Shown: positions 1 to 8,561, numbered from the stretch's first letter. The stretch: 64,000 nt of DNA from Cryptosporangium sp044454545 (GCF_044454545.1 NZ_JBITDV010000001.1:372001-436000); one strand, 5' to 3'. A program made the numbers and translations. The notes: a model not told the origin generated them from the sequence alone.

Positions 1-242
1 CGAGCGTATCTGGCCGCGGGTGCACCGACGCGGACGGCCGGGTGAGCATCACCGGCCGCGTCGAGGAAGTGTTCATCGTCGGCGGGTTCACCGTGTACCC
101 GGCGGCCGCCGAGGCCGTCCCCGGTGTCTGCCCGGGCCAGGCCGGCCGCGTGGACCTGGAACGCGTGGACCCAGAACGCGTGGCGTGGGGCGTCAGCTGT
201 GGTCCTCGACGTACTCGTCCGGGTCCTTGTCGACGGCCTTGA
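1..242 (+). pseudogene. C-terminal remnant of an AMP-binding acyl-CoA synthetase
   Basis: The frame open from the window edge reads TDADGRVSITGRVEEVFIVG followed by GFTVYPAAAEA. This matches the hinge region of ANL-superfamily acyl-CoA synthetases (usual pattern: DADG, then TGR, then FIVGGFNVYP). After AEAV the expected C-terminal domain (about 80-100 residues with the catalytic Lys) is absent. The frame runs through unrelated Arg/Pro-rich sequence to a stop at 242 and overlaps the 3' end of the hemerythrin gene on the other strand. The 5' part lies outside the window, so only the 3' truncation can be seen. I read it as a broken gene. Confidence 0.6.
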
Positions 243-750
243 CGCCGTCGGCGTGTTTCGCCTCGTACGCGGCGAACGTGACCGCGATCCGGTGCCGGGT
301 GTCGAGGCCGGCGTGGCGCCGGAAGTCGGCGAGGCCCTCGTGTTCCTCCTCGCCCATGTGCTCGTCGTTGGCCTCCCGGGCCGCGTTGACGCCCTTCCAC
401 CAGCCGTTCGAGCCGACCTCGTGCCGTCCGGCCTCGATGATGCCGTCGCGGATGTCGTTGTGGTCGCCGATCGCGTCCTTGGTCTCGTCGACCTCGTCGC
501 CGCCGGTGTCGCCCTCGTTCGTGCGGCGCTGCCCGAGTTCGAGCAGCGCCGGGTAGAAGAAGAGTTCCTCGGCTTCGGCGTGGACCTCGAGCATCGCGGC
601 GAGCCGCTCCCAGAGCGAGCCGAGCGTGCCGGTGTCGGCGGGGTCGACGTCGTCGAGCATCGCGAACAGGCGCCGCTGCTCGTGGTGGTCGCTGAGAATC
701 AGTTCGGTGATGTCCACGGGTAGACCCTTCCCCGCGGAGGCCCGTGACAT
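193..750 (-). CDS. Hemerythrin HHE-domain protein
   Basis: A 185-residue acidic helical protein. Carboxylate/histidine pairs expected for a diiron four-helix bundle are spread along it: DHHEQR near residue 21, HAEAEELFFYP near 57, DHNDIRD near 95 and EHMGEEEHE near 130. HHE proteins of this type bind a non-haem diiron centre and sense or buffer O2, NO or iron. The exact role cannot be told. The ATG at 750 has GAGGA about 9 nt upstream. A GTG at 717 (VDITELILSDHHEQ), preceded by GGGAAGGG, is an equally good start and would remove 11 residues. It stands alone between two gene remnants. Confidence 0.8.
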   Translation of the reverse strand: MSRASAGKGLPVDITELILSDHHEQRRLFAMLDDVDPADTGTLGSLWERLAAMLEVHAEAEELFFYPALLELGQRRTNEGDTGGDEVDETKDAIGDHNDIRDGIIEAGRHEVGSNGWWKGVNAAREANDEHMGEEEHEGLADFRRHAGLDTRHRIAVTFAAYEAKHADGVKAVDKDPDEYVEDHS

Positions 751-767
751 TCGTGGGTCCTCACATT

Positions 768-923
768 CGGCGGGCCGGCCGGTCGAACGACGAGGCCGCG
801 GCCGTGCTGTGTCCGAGCCCGGCGACCGTGCGGACGGACGTCAGCCGTCTGCCGGCCGAACTGGGCGCCCGGGACCGCGCGCAACTGGTCGTGCTCGCCG
901 GTGAGACCAGCCTGGTCCGCGCG
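768..923 (+). pseudogene. LuxR/NarL-type HTH tail, decayed
   Basis: The frame reads RAGRSNDEAAAVLCPSPATV, then RTDVSRLPAELGARDRAQLV, then VLAGETSLVRAG. This is recognisably the last ~50 residues of a NarL-type response regulator (usual: GLSNDEIAARL, VSPATVKTHVSRLLAKLGARDRAQLV, VLAYETGLVRPG). The receiver domain and the first HTH helix are missing. Several normally conserved positions are replaced (P for L in SRLPAEL, A for I in DEAAA), and the frame continues into unrelated residues before stopping at 1025. No start or ribosome site is visible. It is a fragment of a lost gene. Confidence 0.6.
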
Positions 924-989
924 GGGCGGAGCGCGGCCCGCGGCCGTACGGGCGCGCAACGGGGATCGATGCACCGGGATTCTCGGAAC

Positions 990-1005
990 AGGTCTAAATG
1001 GACCT
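990..1005. promoter_or_regulatory. DasR-like dyad upstream of the chitinase gene
   Basis: AGGTCTAAATGGACCT is a 16-bp dyad with 5-bp arms (AGGTC/GACCT), 65 bp before the GH18 start. Chitinase promoters of streptomycetes carry DasR sites built on GGTCTAGACC. The site here keeps both GGTC and GACC half-sites but with a wider centre. Binding is inferred. Confidence 0.35.
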
Positions 1006-1070
1006 TAAGGCAGTCAGATCGGTAGTTTGGCTTCGGATCCCACCACCGTAATCGGGCATAACGTCGTCGG

Positions 1071-2636
1071 ATGCCCTACGTCTCCGCGCGCGAGCTTCCT
1101 CCCGACGGGTTCCGCGGCGGCCACCGCCGCCCGGCGCCGCGGACGGTCCGGAAAGCGCGGCGGGCCGGACTGGCCGGGCTGGTGGCCGTCGCGATCGCCG
1201 TCACCGTGGCCACGTTCACCCCGGGCTCGGCCCAGGCCGCCGGGCTCGCGGTGACGTACGCGCAGACCGCGCGCTGGAACACCGGGTACACCGGCACGTA
1301 CACGGTGACGAACACCGGCTCGGAGGCCGTCGACCACTGGTCGCTGGCGTTCGAGCTGGCCCCGGGCGCGCACCTGCGCAGCGTCTGGAACGGCCGGGCG
1401 GCGGTACGCGGCACCCACGTGACGATCTCCGACGAGACCTGGAACGGGCGGCTCGCGCCGGACGCCTCGGTGGTGGTCGGATTCGTCGCCGAGGCCAGCG
1501 GGTCCGGGCAGGCGCCGCCCGCGCAGTGCACGATCAACGGTGTGACCTGCGGCAAACCGGCGGCCTCGGCGCTGCCCACGGCGACCCCGCCCCCGACCAG
1601 GGCCGTCGGGTCCGACGCGCTCCCGCCCGAACCGGCGCCCCCGGCCTCGGCGTCCGACGCGCCCCGGGAGGCCCCGGCGTCGTCCCCGGCGGCACCACCA
1701 CCACCGCCCAGCCCGCGAGCGGACGGCCCGGCGTTCGCGCCCTACGTCGACGTGCTCCTGCACCCGCCGTTCGACCTGGCCGGGTCGGCGCAGAACACCG
1801 GCGTCCGCCGGTACACGCTCGGGTTCCTGGTCGCGGCCGACGGCTGCAACCCGAGCTGGGGTGGCGTCGTGCCGGTCGGCGATCCGGGCCTGGACGGCCG
1901 GATCCGCGAGTTCCGCGCCGCCGGCGGCGACGTCCGGATCGCGTTCGGCGGTGCGAACGGCCCGGAGCTCGCGACGGTCTGTCCCGACGCCGCATCACTG
2001 GCCGCGGCCTACCAGCGGGCCGTCGACGCGTACTCGGCGACGAGCGTCGACTTCGACGTCGAGGGCGGCGCACTCGCCGACACCACCGCGAACGACAAGC
2101 GGGCCGGGGCGATCGCGATTCTTCGGGAGACGGCGGCCGCACGCGGTACCTCGCTGGACGTCTCGGTGACCCTGCCCGCGCTCCCCCAGGGCCTCACCCA
2201 GTCCGGCGTCGACCTGCTCGCCGGAGCGGCCGACGCCGGGATCGGATTCGACGCGGTCAACCTGATGGCGATGGACTACGGCGACGCCGCCGCGCCCGGC
2301 CCGGACGGCCGGATGGGCCGGTTCGCGATCGACGCCGTGACCGCGGCCCAGGCGCAGGTCCGCAGCGTGTTCGGGCTTTCGGACGACGACGCCTGGCGGC
2401 TGCTCGCGGTGACGCCGATGATCGGCGTGAACGACGTCCCGGGCGAGGTGTTCACCCTCTCCGACGCCCGCGACGTGGCCGCGTTCGCCCGGGAGAAGAA
2501 GTTGGCCTGGTACGCGATGTGGTCGGCGACCAGGGACTTCCCCTGCGCCGACGGCCCGAAGGACACCGCCGGCCCGTCGTGCTCGAGCGTCGCGCAGTCG
2601 CCGTACGCGTTCACCCGGGCGTTCCTCGGGGAGTGA
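1071..2636 (+). CDS. Secreted CBM2-GH18 chitinase-like enzyme
   Basis: A 521-residue exported glycoside hydrolase. Basic residues precede a hydrophobic stretch and a likely signal peptidase site after AQA (residue 56). Residues 57-157 form a CBM2-type binding module with the typical NTGYTGTYTVTNTGS and W residues and a disulfide-like Cys pair near the end. A Pro/Ala-rich linker covers about 160-215. A GH18 TIM barrel follows, with SVDFDVEGG at 325-333 matching the DxxDxDxE motif; E331 is the expected acid. The same barrel occurs in actinobacterial chitinases that release chito-oligosaccharides outside the cell. The upstream DasR-like dyad fits that role. Some GH18 proteins bind without hydrolysing, but the acidic triad here looks complete. 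Confidence 0.85.
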   Translation: MPYVSARELPPDGFRGGHRRPAPRTVRKARRAGLAGLVAVAIAVTVATFTPGSAQAAGLAVTYAQTARWNTGYTGTYTVTNTGSEAVDHWSLAFELAPGAHLRSVWNGRAAVRGTHVTISDETWNGRLAPDASVVVGFVAEASGSGQAPPAQCTINGVTCGKPAASALPTATPPPTRAVGSDALPPEPAPPASASDAPREAPASSPAAPPPPPSPRADGPAFAPYVDVLLHPPFDLAGSAQNTGVRRYTLGFLVAADGCNPSWGGVVPVGDPGLDGRIREFRAAGGDVRIAFGGANGPELATVCPDAASLAAAYQRAVDAYSATSVDFDVEGGALADTTANDKRAGAIAILRETAAARGTSLDVSVTLPALPQGLTQSGVDLLAGAADAGIGFDAVNLMAMDYGDAAAPGPDGRMGRFAIDAVTAAQAQVRSVFGLSDDDAWRLLAVTPMIGVNDVPGEVFTLSDARDVAAFAREKKLAWYAMWSATRDFPCADGPKDTAGPSCSSVAQSPYAFTRAFLGE

Positions 2637-2711
2637 CCGCACCCGGCGCGGGCGGTGGGTACCCGGTTCCCCGCCGTCCGATCGGGGACCGACACCGGCG
2701 CCCGCGGACCG

Positions 2712-3896
2712 CTACGCCCGGTGCACGACCGTGAGGGCCATCGACGTCACGACCGAGCGGAACGCGTCCGGGGGCGCGGGGTCGGTCGCGCCGCCGAGGT
2801 CGGTGACGACGTTGTGCGCGGCGTGCACCAGCAGCCGGGCGTCCGGGGTGGACAGCCCGGGCCGCACGCTCTCCAGGAGCCGGACCCACTGCTCGACCTG
2901 CTCGCGCTGGATGCGGCGCAGTTCGTGCCGGTCGCGGTCGGGCAGGTTGTTGTTCTCGGCGAGGTAGACCGCGACCAGGTCTCGGTGGTCGAACGTCAGC
3001 GCGACGAAGCCCTCGACCAGGCCGCGCAGCGCGGCCTGGTCGTCGTCGCCGGCGACGTCCAGCGAGGTGGCGGTGCTGGCCGCGACCCGGTCGGCGGCCC
3101 GGTGGTAGGCCGCGGCGAGCAGGTCGCTCTTGCCGGGGAAGTACCGGTACAGGCTGGAGGCGCGCAGGCCCGCGGCCCGGCCGATGTCCTCCATCCCGAC
3201 CGCGTGGTAGCCGTGCTGGTGGAACAGCCGGATCGCGGTGGCCAGGACGATCTCGCGCCGCGAGTCGGGAGTGGCCGGACGGCTGCCCGCGCCGGTCGCG
3301 GGGCCGGCCGGTTCCGGAGGGTCGGCGCGGAGCAGGGCCCAGCCGGCCCGGCGCAGCAGATCGGTCGCGCGGGCGCGGGCCGCGGGCGCGCGGTGGGTCG
3401 ACAGGCTCGCGATCGCGCTGAACGCCGCCCGGGTGAGCAGGCGCGCCTGGACCCGGTCCAGCTCCGGGCGCACGGCCCGCACCCGCTCGCCGACCCGGTC
3501 GATGAGCGCGGCGAGCCCGCGCCGGAACTCGGTGCGGTGCTCGGCGGTCAGGTACCGGTTCTCCCACTGGTAGAGGCCAGTGACCCGCCGTTGCTCCAGG
3601 CTGAGGACCGCAAGTGCCTCCAGCACCCGGTCGACCTGCTGCTCCGCGTCTCCCGTCCCGTTCAGCGCGGTGTCGACGGCCGTCCGCACGGACAGTCCGA
3701 GCTCGCGCGTGGCGTGGACGAGCATCGCGTACTTGTTCGGGAAGTGCCGGTAGATCGCCGGGCCGGTGATGCCGACGACGCCGGCGATCTCGTCCACTCC
3801 GACCCCGTGGTAGCCGCGTGCGCAGAACAGCTCGGCCGCCGCCAGGGCGATCTGAGCTTTCCGATTCTTCGGACGCTTCACAGGCGTCTGCCGCAC
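2712..3896 (-). CDS. TetR-family regulator with two DNA-binding domains
   Basis: A 394-residue protein with two complete TetR HTH units in one chain. The first (residues ~10-60) has ELFCARGYHGVGVDEIA and AIYRHFPNKYAML; the second (~210-260) has LFHQHGYHAVGMEDIG and SLYRYFPGKSDLL. Each is followed by a helical ligand-type domain. Single-domain TetR proteins are ~200 residues, so this is a tandem fusion of two divergent paralogues. A GTG at 3896 (VRQTPVKRPKNRK) is chosen because the basic arm begins there; GTG at 3881 is an alternative. It lies 101 bp downstream of the MpaB-like gene on the same strand, so it may control that gene. Confidence 0.8.
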   Translation of the reverse strand: MRQTPVKRPKNRKAQIALAAAELFCARGYHGVGVDEIAGVVGITGPAIYRHFPNKYAMLVHATRELGLSVRTAVDTALNGTGDAEQQVDRVLEALAVLSLEQRRVTGLYQWENRYLTAEHRTEFRRGLAALIDRVGERVRAVRPELDRVQARLLTRAAFSAIASLSTHRAPAARARATDLLRRAGWALLRADPPEPAGPATGAGSRPATPDSRREIVLATAIRLFHQHGYHAVGMEDIGRAAGLRASSLYRYFPGKSDLLAAAYHRAADRVAASTATSLDVAGDDDQAALRGLVEGFVALTFDHRDLVAVYLAENNNLPDRDRHELRRIQREQVEQWVRLLESVRPGLSTPDARLLVHAAHNVVTDLGGATDPAPPDAFRSVVTSMALTVVHRA

Positions 3897-3997
3897 CGCG
3901 TCCGTGTCGTCCTCCGGGCGTCGCGCGTGGTCGTCTGGACGCCTCGAAGTTACTCGCCGTCGACCGCGGGAGGGGAGACCGGCCCCGCACGAGCACG

Positions 3998-4825
3998 TCA
4001 GATCAGCGGGCGTCCTTTTTTGATGCGCTGCCGGACGTCCCACAGGAGGTAGTTGAAGGGAAAGGTCCGCAGCGCGGCCGGCTGGCGCCGGGACAGGGTC
4101 CCGATCGCGCGCATCAGGCAGTCGAAGCGCCGCTGGCGGCGCGCGTCCCAGTCCAGGCGCATCGCGTCCCGGAACTCCGGCGGGAGGAAGCCCGTGGTGA
4201 CGAACGTGGTGAACGCGGTGAACGGCGCGGCGAGGGCGCACGGGAGATAGCTCAGCCGGACGACGTGCAGCAGGTGCTCGCGGATCGTGTCGTCGATGTC
4301 GACGTGGGCCAGCTCGGCGTCCCAGTACCGCTGGAACGCCTCGCGGTCGGCGGGCCACATCGATTCGCGGACCTGCAGCGTGGTGCCGAGCGCGCGCGAA
4401 CGGCGGTAGATAGCGGCGGCTTCGGCCGCGGTCAGCCGGCCGCCGAGGGCCGTGTGGACGTCCTCGAAACCGCGGTAGAGGCAGGCGGCGACCCACAGCT
4501 GGAGCCGGGGGTCCATCGCTGAGTACCGCACCGGGCTGTCCGCGGTCGAGTACACCTGGCGGTGGGCCACGGTGACCGCGTCGCGGTAGGCGGCCTTGTC
4601 GTCCGGCGAGCCGAGCAGGGCCACGGCGAGGTACGAGAGCGTGGTCCGGGTCCGCTTGACCGGGTGGTCGAACAGGCGCCCGCTCTCGACCCGGCTCTCG
4701 GCGACGCCGTATCCGACGCCGGGCCGGGCCAGTTGCATGATCACGTTCGCACCGGCGGCCAGCAGGCCGACGCCGGTCACGATCACGCGCAGGTCGATCG
4801 CGGTGTCGTCCGTCGCGGACGTCAT
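3998..4825 (-). CDS. Oxygenase MpaB family protein (DUF2236)
   Basis: A 275-residue protein of the PF09995 family. The family includes MpaB and the haem-b latex-clearing protein and catalyses oxidative cleavage of hydrophobic substrates; the substrate here is unknown. Visible family features are QLARPGVGYGVAES near the start, HPVKRTRTTLSYLAV, then VAHRQVYST, and YSAMDPRLQLWVAACLY in the middle. The ATG at 4825 has a strong GGAGGAGG site 6 nt upstream. A longer frame begins at 4951, but its residues are compositionally poor and the ribosome site favours 4825. It is probably the first gene of a two-gene unit with the double TetR regulator. Confidence 0.75.
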   Translation of the reverse strand: MTSATDDTAIDLRVIVTGVGLLAAGANVIMQLARPGVGYGVAESRVESGRLFDHPVKRTRTTLSYLAVALLGSPDDKAAYRDAVTVAHRQVYSTADSPVRYSAMDPRLQLWVAACLYRGFEDVHTALGGRLTAAEAAAIYRRSRALGTTLQVRESMWPADREAFQRYWDAELAHVDIDDTIREHLLHVVRLSYLPCALAAPFTAFTTFVTTGFLPPEFRDAMRLDWDARRQRRFDCLMRAIGTLSRRQPAALRTFPFNYLLWDVRQRIKKGRPLI

Positions 4826-5312
4826 CGGCCCTCCTCCGGCTCGCTTCGCCGACTCGCTTCTCCGGGCGCTCGTCCGTCGTGAGAAGGCATTCGGGAAACT
4901 CTGGCTAGGTCTGTTATCAGATAGCTGACGTCCGGAGGTCAAGTTGGACACCGGGGCTGGAGGGCACTGGGCGGGCCCGCGACGCTGGCCCGGAGCCCCA
5001 CAGGGCCCTGCTGCTATTCGTCCGCTCGCCTGGGGTCGGCCCGGTCGTGGCGGCGCGGCGGGCGGAGTTCACGTGCGGTCGTCGGGCTGCTCACCGCCGA
5101 AGCCCTGGTGTTCGCGCGGATCGAGGCGCACGCCGCGCGTCGAGGTCGCGGCCGAGCCGTGGTCGGCGGCGGTGCGCAGATCCTCACGTCCTGGCGCGGC
5201 CGGCAGCGGGACGGGCCCGCCGGCGTCCTGGTCGATCAGGGTGTCGCGATCGCCGGTGAGCGGCCCTTCGCTGTCGCCGGGCCACTGTGGATCCCCGCAT
5301 CGGGAGCGGCAG
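4826..5312. other. Gene-poor gap with no supportable gene
   Basis: About 490 bp between the MpaB-like start and a methyltransferase remnant. Near the MpaB gene, 4913-4923 contains TTATCAGATAG, a short dyad (TATC-A-GATA) that could be a TetR half-operator. A plus frame around 5080-5300 gives VVGLLTAEALVFARIEAHAA and similar residues but matches no family I can name and has no start or ribosome site. I take the interval as decayed DNA. Confidence 0.4.
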
Positions 5313-5440
5313 GTGGCGGACACGTCAGGCGCCGCCACCCCACGGACCGCACGGATCTGGAACTACCTGCCCGGCGGCGTCGACGACGACGCGGCTGACC
5401 GTGCGGTGGGGCCAAGATCGTCGTCGGGCTTTCCCGAGAA
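5313..5440 (+). pseudogene. N-terminal fragment of a PF04672-type SAM methyltransferase
   Basis: From a GTG at 5313 the frame reads VADTSGAATPRTARIWNYLP, then GGVDDDAADRAVG. This closely follows the N-terminus of actinobacterial S-adenosylmethionine-dependent methyltransferases of the DUF574/PF04672 family (usual: TPHTARIWNYWLGGKDNFAVDRAVGD). After AVG the match ends apart from a short SGFPEN that resembles the next conserved FPEI. The SAM-binding DVGTGLPT segment and the remaining ~220 residues are missing. A second short copy of the ATCTGGAA core recurs at 5485. This family is abundant in filamentous actinomycetes and often decays. Confidence 0.55.
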
Positions 5441-5596
5441 CCCGCCCTTTCCCGGGCCTCGGTGCCGCGAACAACGAGGCCGTGAAGATCTGGAATTGCC
5501 GGCCAAACCCACGGACCACCTGCGCAGCGGCTCGCGGCGCGGGTTTGACGCTCTGGACGTCGTCGAGCTCTGGACCTGATCGAGCCCGGTGCGCGC

Positions 5597-6391
5597 TCAT
5601 GCCTGGGCGGTCGGGCGGATAACGATCTCGTTGACGTCGACCTCGGGCGGTTGACCGATCGCGTACGCGATCGCCCCTGCCACCGACTCCGGGGGGATCG
5701 CGATCCGGTCGCGGGCCGCGAGCAGGTCCGCGCGGACCTCCCGGTTGCTGGAGGCCTCGGCGAAGGGAGTGGCGACGAATCCCGGCGAGACCGTCGTCAC
5801 GCGCACGTGCTCGCCGGCCTCCTGCCGGAGGCCCTCGGTCAGGACGCGGACTGCGGTCTTGGTCGCCGCGTACACCGCCATCGTCGGCACGATCCGGTAG
5901 GCGGCGGTCGACGCGACCGTGACGAAGTGCCCGCGGCCCTGGGCCCGGAAGACCGGCAACGCGGCGGCGATCCCGTGCAGTACGCCTTTCAGGTTGACGT
6001 CGATCATCGCGTCCCATTCGTCGACCCGGAGGTCGTCGAGCGGTGACACCGGTCCGATCCCGGCGTTGCTGATCAACACGTCGAGGCGCCCGTAGTGGGT
6101 CTGCGCGAGACGGACCAGGTTCGCGACGTCGTCGCGGCGGCGGACGTCGGTTTCGGCGTACACGGCGATGGCGTCGGCCGCGGCGGCGGGCTCGCCGGCG
6201 GTGGCGGCGGCCGCGGCGGTGGCGGGGCCGGCCGCGGCGAGGCTTTCCACGAGTGCCCGGAGGCGGTCGCCTCGTCGTGCCCCGAGGACCAGCCGGGCGC
6301 CGCGGGCGGCCAGCAGCCTCGCGGTGGCCTCGCCGATGCCGCTGCTCGCACCGGTGATCGCCACGACGGTGCCACTCATGTCTGTCGTCAT
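5597..6391 (-). CDS. SDR-family oxidoreductase
   Basis: A 264-residue classical short-chain dehydrogenase. It has TGASSGIG near residue 12 for dinucleotide binding, ISNAGIG near 117, the Ser and YxxxK active-site residues (STAAY then YAATK) near 170-185, and a PGFVATPF substrate-loop start. Arg residues after strand 2 (GARRGDR) suggest NADP(H). An Ala-rich stretch, AAAAATAGEPAAAAD, at about residues 56-72 expands the usual loop. The ATG at 6391 follows a GGGAGTGG site. It is transcribed away from an AraC gene 57 bp away, the common arrangement of a regulator and the SDR it controls. The substrate is not predictable. Confidence 0.85.
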   Translation of the reverse strand: MTTDMSGTVVAITGASSGIGEATARLLAARGARLVLGARRGDRLRALVESLAAAGPATAAAAATAGEPAAAADAIAVYAETDVRRRDDVANLVRLAQTHYGRLDVLISNAGIGPVSPLDDLRVDEWDAMIDVNLKGVLHGIAAALPVFRAQGRGHFVTVASTAAYRIVPTMAVYAATKTAVRVLTEGLRQEAGEHVRVTTVSPGFVATPFAEASSNREVRADLLAARDRIAIPPESVAGAIAYAIGQPPEVDVNEIVIRPTAQA

Positions 6392-6448
6392 CAGTTCCAC
6401 TCCCTGACTAGGTACGTTCGACGCTAGGAAGGGAGGTGCTGCCGGGCC
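6392..6448. promoter_or_regulatory. Divergent SDR/AraC promoter region
   Basis: The 57-bp gap contains two direct CTAGG motifs 16 bp apart (6408-6412 and 6424-6428). AraC-type regulators usually bind direct repeats, so these are candidate half-sites. GGGAGG at 6431-6436 serves the AraC start. Confidence 0.35.
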
Positions 6449-7393
6449 ATGCGCGATCGTTCGCACTCTGTGCTGAATCGTCCGTTCCTCGACGACCTGG
6501 TCGCGAGCACGAGCGAGGCGACGCCGTCCGTGCTGCACGCCGACGGAGACTGGGCCCTGCGATTCGGTGGGGCGCGGCACGCGAAAGTCGTCGGTGTCGC
6601 CGCGGGCTCGTGCTGGATCAGCCCGGCGGGTACGCCGCCGGTCCGGGTCCGGGCTGGTGAGGCCTGGCTGCTGGCCGGCATCGACACCTACGTCGTGGCG
6701 AGCGACCCCGGTCTGGCGCCGGGCTCCGGGCCGGCGACGTTCACCGGCGCGGGCGCGGGCGTGCACCGGTACGACGTCCGCGGCGGAGGCGAGGAGCGCA
6801 GCGCACGCAACAGGGGCGGTGAGCGCGCCGGCCTCGGCGGGTCGGCTGAGACACGACTCGTCGGCGGTGCGTTCCGGCTCGACGACGGTCCCGGCGCCCG
6901 GATGCTGCTCCGCGCCCTGCCGGGCACCGCGCGCCTCGGCGCAGCGGCTCTCGGCACGCTCACGCTGATCGCGGCCGAGGCCGCCACGCCCGGCCCGGTC
7001 GGCACCGCCGTCCGACGGCACCTCGCCAAGGTCCTGTCCCTCCAGGCTCTGGGGACGCTCCTCCAGCCGTCGTCGGCGGCGGCCACCGACCCTGCGATCG
7101 ACGCCGCCCTGGACGCGATGCATGGCCGGCCCGCGCACCGCTGGACGGTCGCGACGCTGGCGGCGGTCGCCGGAATGTCCCGCACGGTGTTCGCCGCGCG
7201 ATTCGCCGCGGCCACCGGCGTCACGCCGATGGAGTATTTGCTTCGGCACCGCATACGGGGCGCGGAGACCGATCTCGCCGGCGGCCTGACCGTCTCCGCC
7301 GTAGCCCGGCGCTGGGGTTACGCCTCGGAGAGCGCGTTCAGTGCCGCCTTCAAGCGGACGACGGGAACGTCGCCGGCGGCATCCCGCGGCTAG
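6449..7393 (+). CDS. AraC-family transcriptional regulator (cupin + HTH)
   Basis: A 314-residue regulator. The N-terminal half is a cupin-like sensor (WALRFGGARHAKVVGVAAG, then GSCWISPAG). The C-terminal ~100 residues hold two HTH units: WTVATLAAVAGMSRTVFAARF with GVTPMEYLLRHRI, then TVSAVARRWGYASESAFSAAF with GTSPAA. Proteins of this sort (AraC_binding_2/cupin_6) commonly control the neighbouring reductase gene. Here that is the divergent SDR. The extreme C-terminus is shorter than usual, ending four residues after SPAA. The ATG at 6449 lies 12 nt from GGGAGG. Confidence 0.85.
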   Translation: MRDRSHSVLNRPFLDDLVASTSEATPSVLHADGDWALRFGGARHAKVVGVAAGSCWISPAGTPPVRVRAGEAWLLAGIDTYVVASDPGLAPGSGPATFTGAGAGVHRYDVRGGGEERSARNRGGERAGLGGSAETRLVGGAFRLDDGPGARMLLRALPGTARLGAAALGTLTLIAAEAATPGPVGTAVRRHLAKVLSLQALGTLLQPSSAAATDPAIDAALDAMHGRPAHRWTVATLAAVAGMSRTVFAARFAAATGVTPMEYLLRHRIRGAETDLAGGLTVSAVARRWGYASESAFSAAFKRTTGTSPAASRG

Positions 7394-7622
7394 GGCGCGG
7401 CGCGGACGAGCGACCGCAGCGCGGCCGAGGGCTCGTCAGCGCCCTCGGTCGGGGTCCGTCCGTGCGACGGCGCGATCTCCAGATCGTCCGTGCTCGGCGA
7501 CCACTCGACCGCACCTCGGAATACGCGATCGTCCGCGGCTCGGCGACCTCGAATTGACAGGCCACGGCGCAACTCCGTGACGACCGGCTGAGCTCGTCGC
7601 GCACCGGGCGACGACCGGATCG

Positions 7623-8561
7623 TCACATCGTCGTCAGGGCCGGGTTGGCGACCTCGCTCACGACCCGGGCGAGGACCTCGTCGGCATGAACGTTGTCGAT
7701 CTGGCAGCTTCCCGCGTTCCGGTGCCCGCCACCTCCGTGGCGGAGCATGACCGCCCCGATGTCAGTCGGCGACGATCGGTCGAGGATCGACTTGCCCACC
7801 GCGAGGACGGTGTTCATGCCGCCGCGCCCGGGCAGGACGTGCACCGAGATCCGGGCGTGCGGGAACAACGCGTAGACCATGAACCGGTTGCCCGCGTGGA
7901 TGACGTTCTCCTCGCGGAAGTCCACGATGAGGACGTCGTCGACCATCCGCCCGACCCGGCGAAGCTGGTCGGTGAACGCGTTGGCTTGTTTGCGGTAGAC
8001 GTCGACGCGCTCGGCGACGTCCGGCTGGGCCAGGATCTCGGCCGCGGTCGGACTTTCGGCGCACAGCGTGATGAGGCGCATCATCAGCTGGTAGTTCGAG
8101 ATCCGGAAATGCCGGAAGCGACCGAGCCCGGTACGGCTGTCCATCAAGAAATTCAGCAGCGTCCAGCCCTGCGGGTAAAGAATCTCGGTGATGTCGTAGG
8201 CCCCGGAGTCGCCGGCGTCGACCGCGGCCAGCATCTCCTGCGAGACCTTCGGGAAACGGGACGCGCCGCCGAAGTAGTCGTAGACCACCCTCGCGGCCGA
8301 CGGGGCATCCGGGCGGAGCACGTAGTTGCTCGCAGACGACCCGACGCGCAACGCCTCCGAATGGTGGTGGTCGAACACGAGGTGAGCGCGCGGCGAGTAC
8401 GGCAGGTTCGTGAGAATGTCGCGATCGGTGATCTCGAGAAGCCCGTCCTGCACCGGCTTCGGGTGCACGAACACGATCTCGTCGACAAGGTTCAGCGAGC
8501 GTAGGAGAACAGCGCATACCAGGCCGTCGAAGTCGCTGCGGGTCACCAGGCGGTAGGTCAT
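7623..8561 (-). CDS. DHH/DHHA1-family phosphoesterase
   Basis: A 312-residue protein with the metal-binding motifs of the DHH superfamily: RSDFDGL near residue 8, VFDHHHSE near 62 and DAGDSGAYD near 115 for the Mn2+ site. A C-terminal DHHA1 signature, RHGGGGHRNAG, lies near 285. The superfamily includes oligonucleotide and cyclic-dinucleotide phosphodiesterases and exopolyphosphatases. This subgroup resembles proteins annotated as exopolyphosphatase-related or NrnB-like, so the substrate is uncertain. The ATG at 8561 follows GAGGAA. The gene is monocistronic. The 229 bp between its stop and the AraC stop contain no gene I can support. Confidence 0.75.
   Translation of the reverse strand: MTYRLVTRSDFDGLVCAVLLRSLNLVDEIVFVHPKPVQDGLLEITDRDILTNLPYSPRAHLVFDHHHSEALRVGSSASNYVLRPDAPSAARVVYDYFGGASRFPKVSQEMLAAVDAGDSGAYDITEILYPQGWTLLNFLMDSRTGLGRFRHFRISNYQLMMRLITLCAESPTAAEILAQPDVAERVDVYRKQANAFTDQLRRVGRMVDDVLIVDFREENVIHAGNRFMVYALFPHARISVHVLPGRGGMNTVLAVGKSILDRSSPTDIGAVMLRHGGGGHRNAGSCQIDNVHADEVLARVVSEVANPALTTM

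Noticed and set aside
3897..4496. Extended start of the double TetR protein reaching into the oxygenase gene
   Set aside because: The extra residues are Arg/Pro-rich and overlap coding sequence of the oxygenase on the same strand in another frame.
5080..5300. Plus frame VVGLLTAEALVFARIEAHAA as a possible toxin or PIN-domain remnant
   Set aside because: None of the PIN acidic residues can be placed, and no partner antitoxin is present.
7394..7622. Possible small gene or DUF397-like remnant between AraC and DHH genes
   Set aside because: A short stretch (SCAVACQFEVAEP) loosely resembles DUF397, but the rest does not follow in any frame and no start or ribosome site is present.
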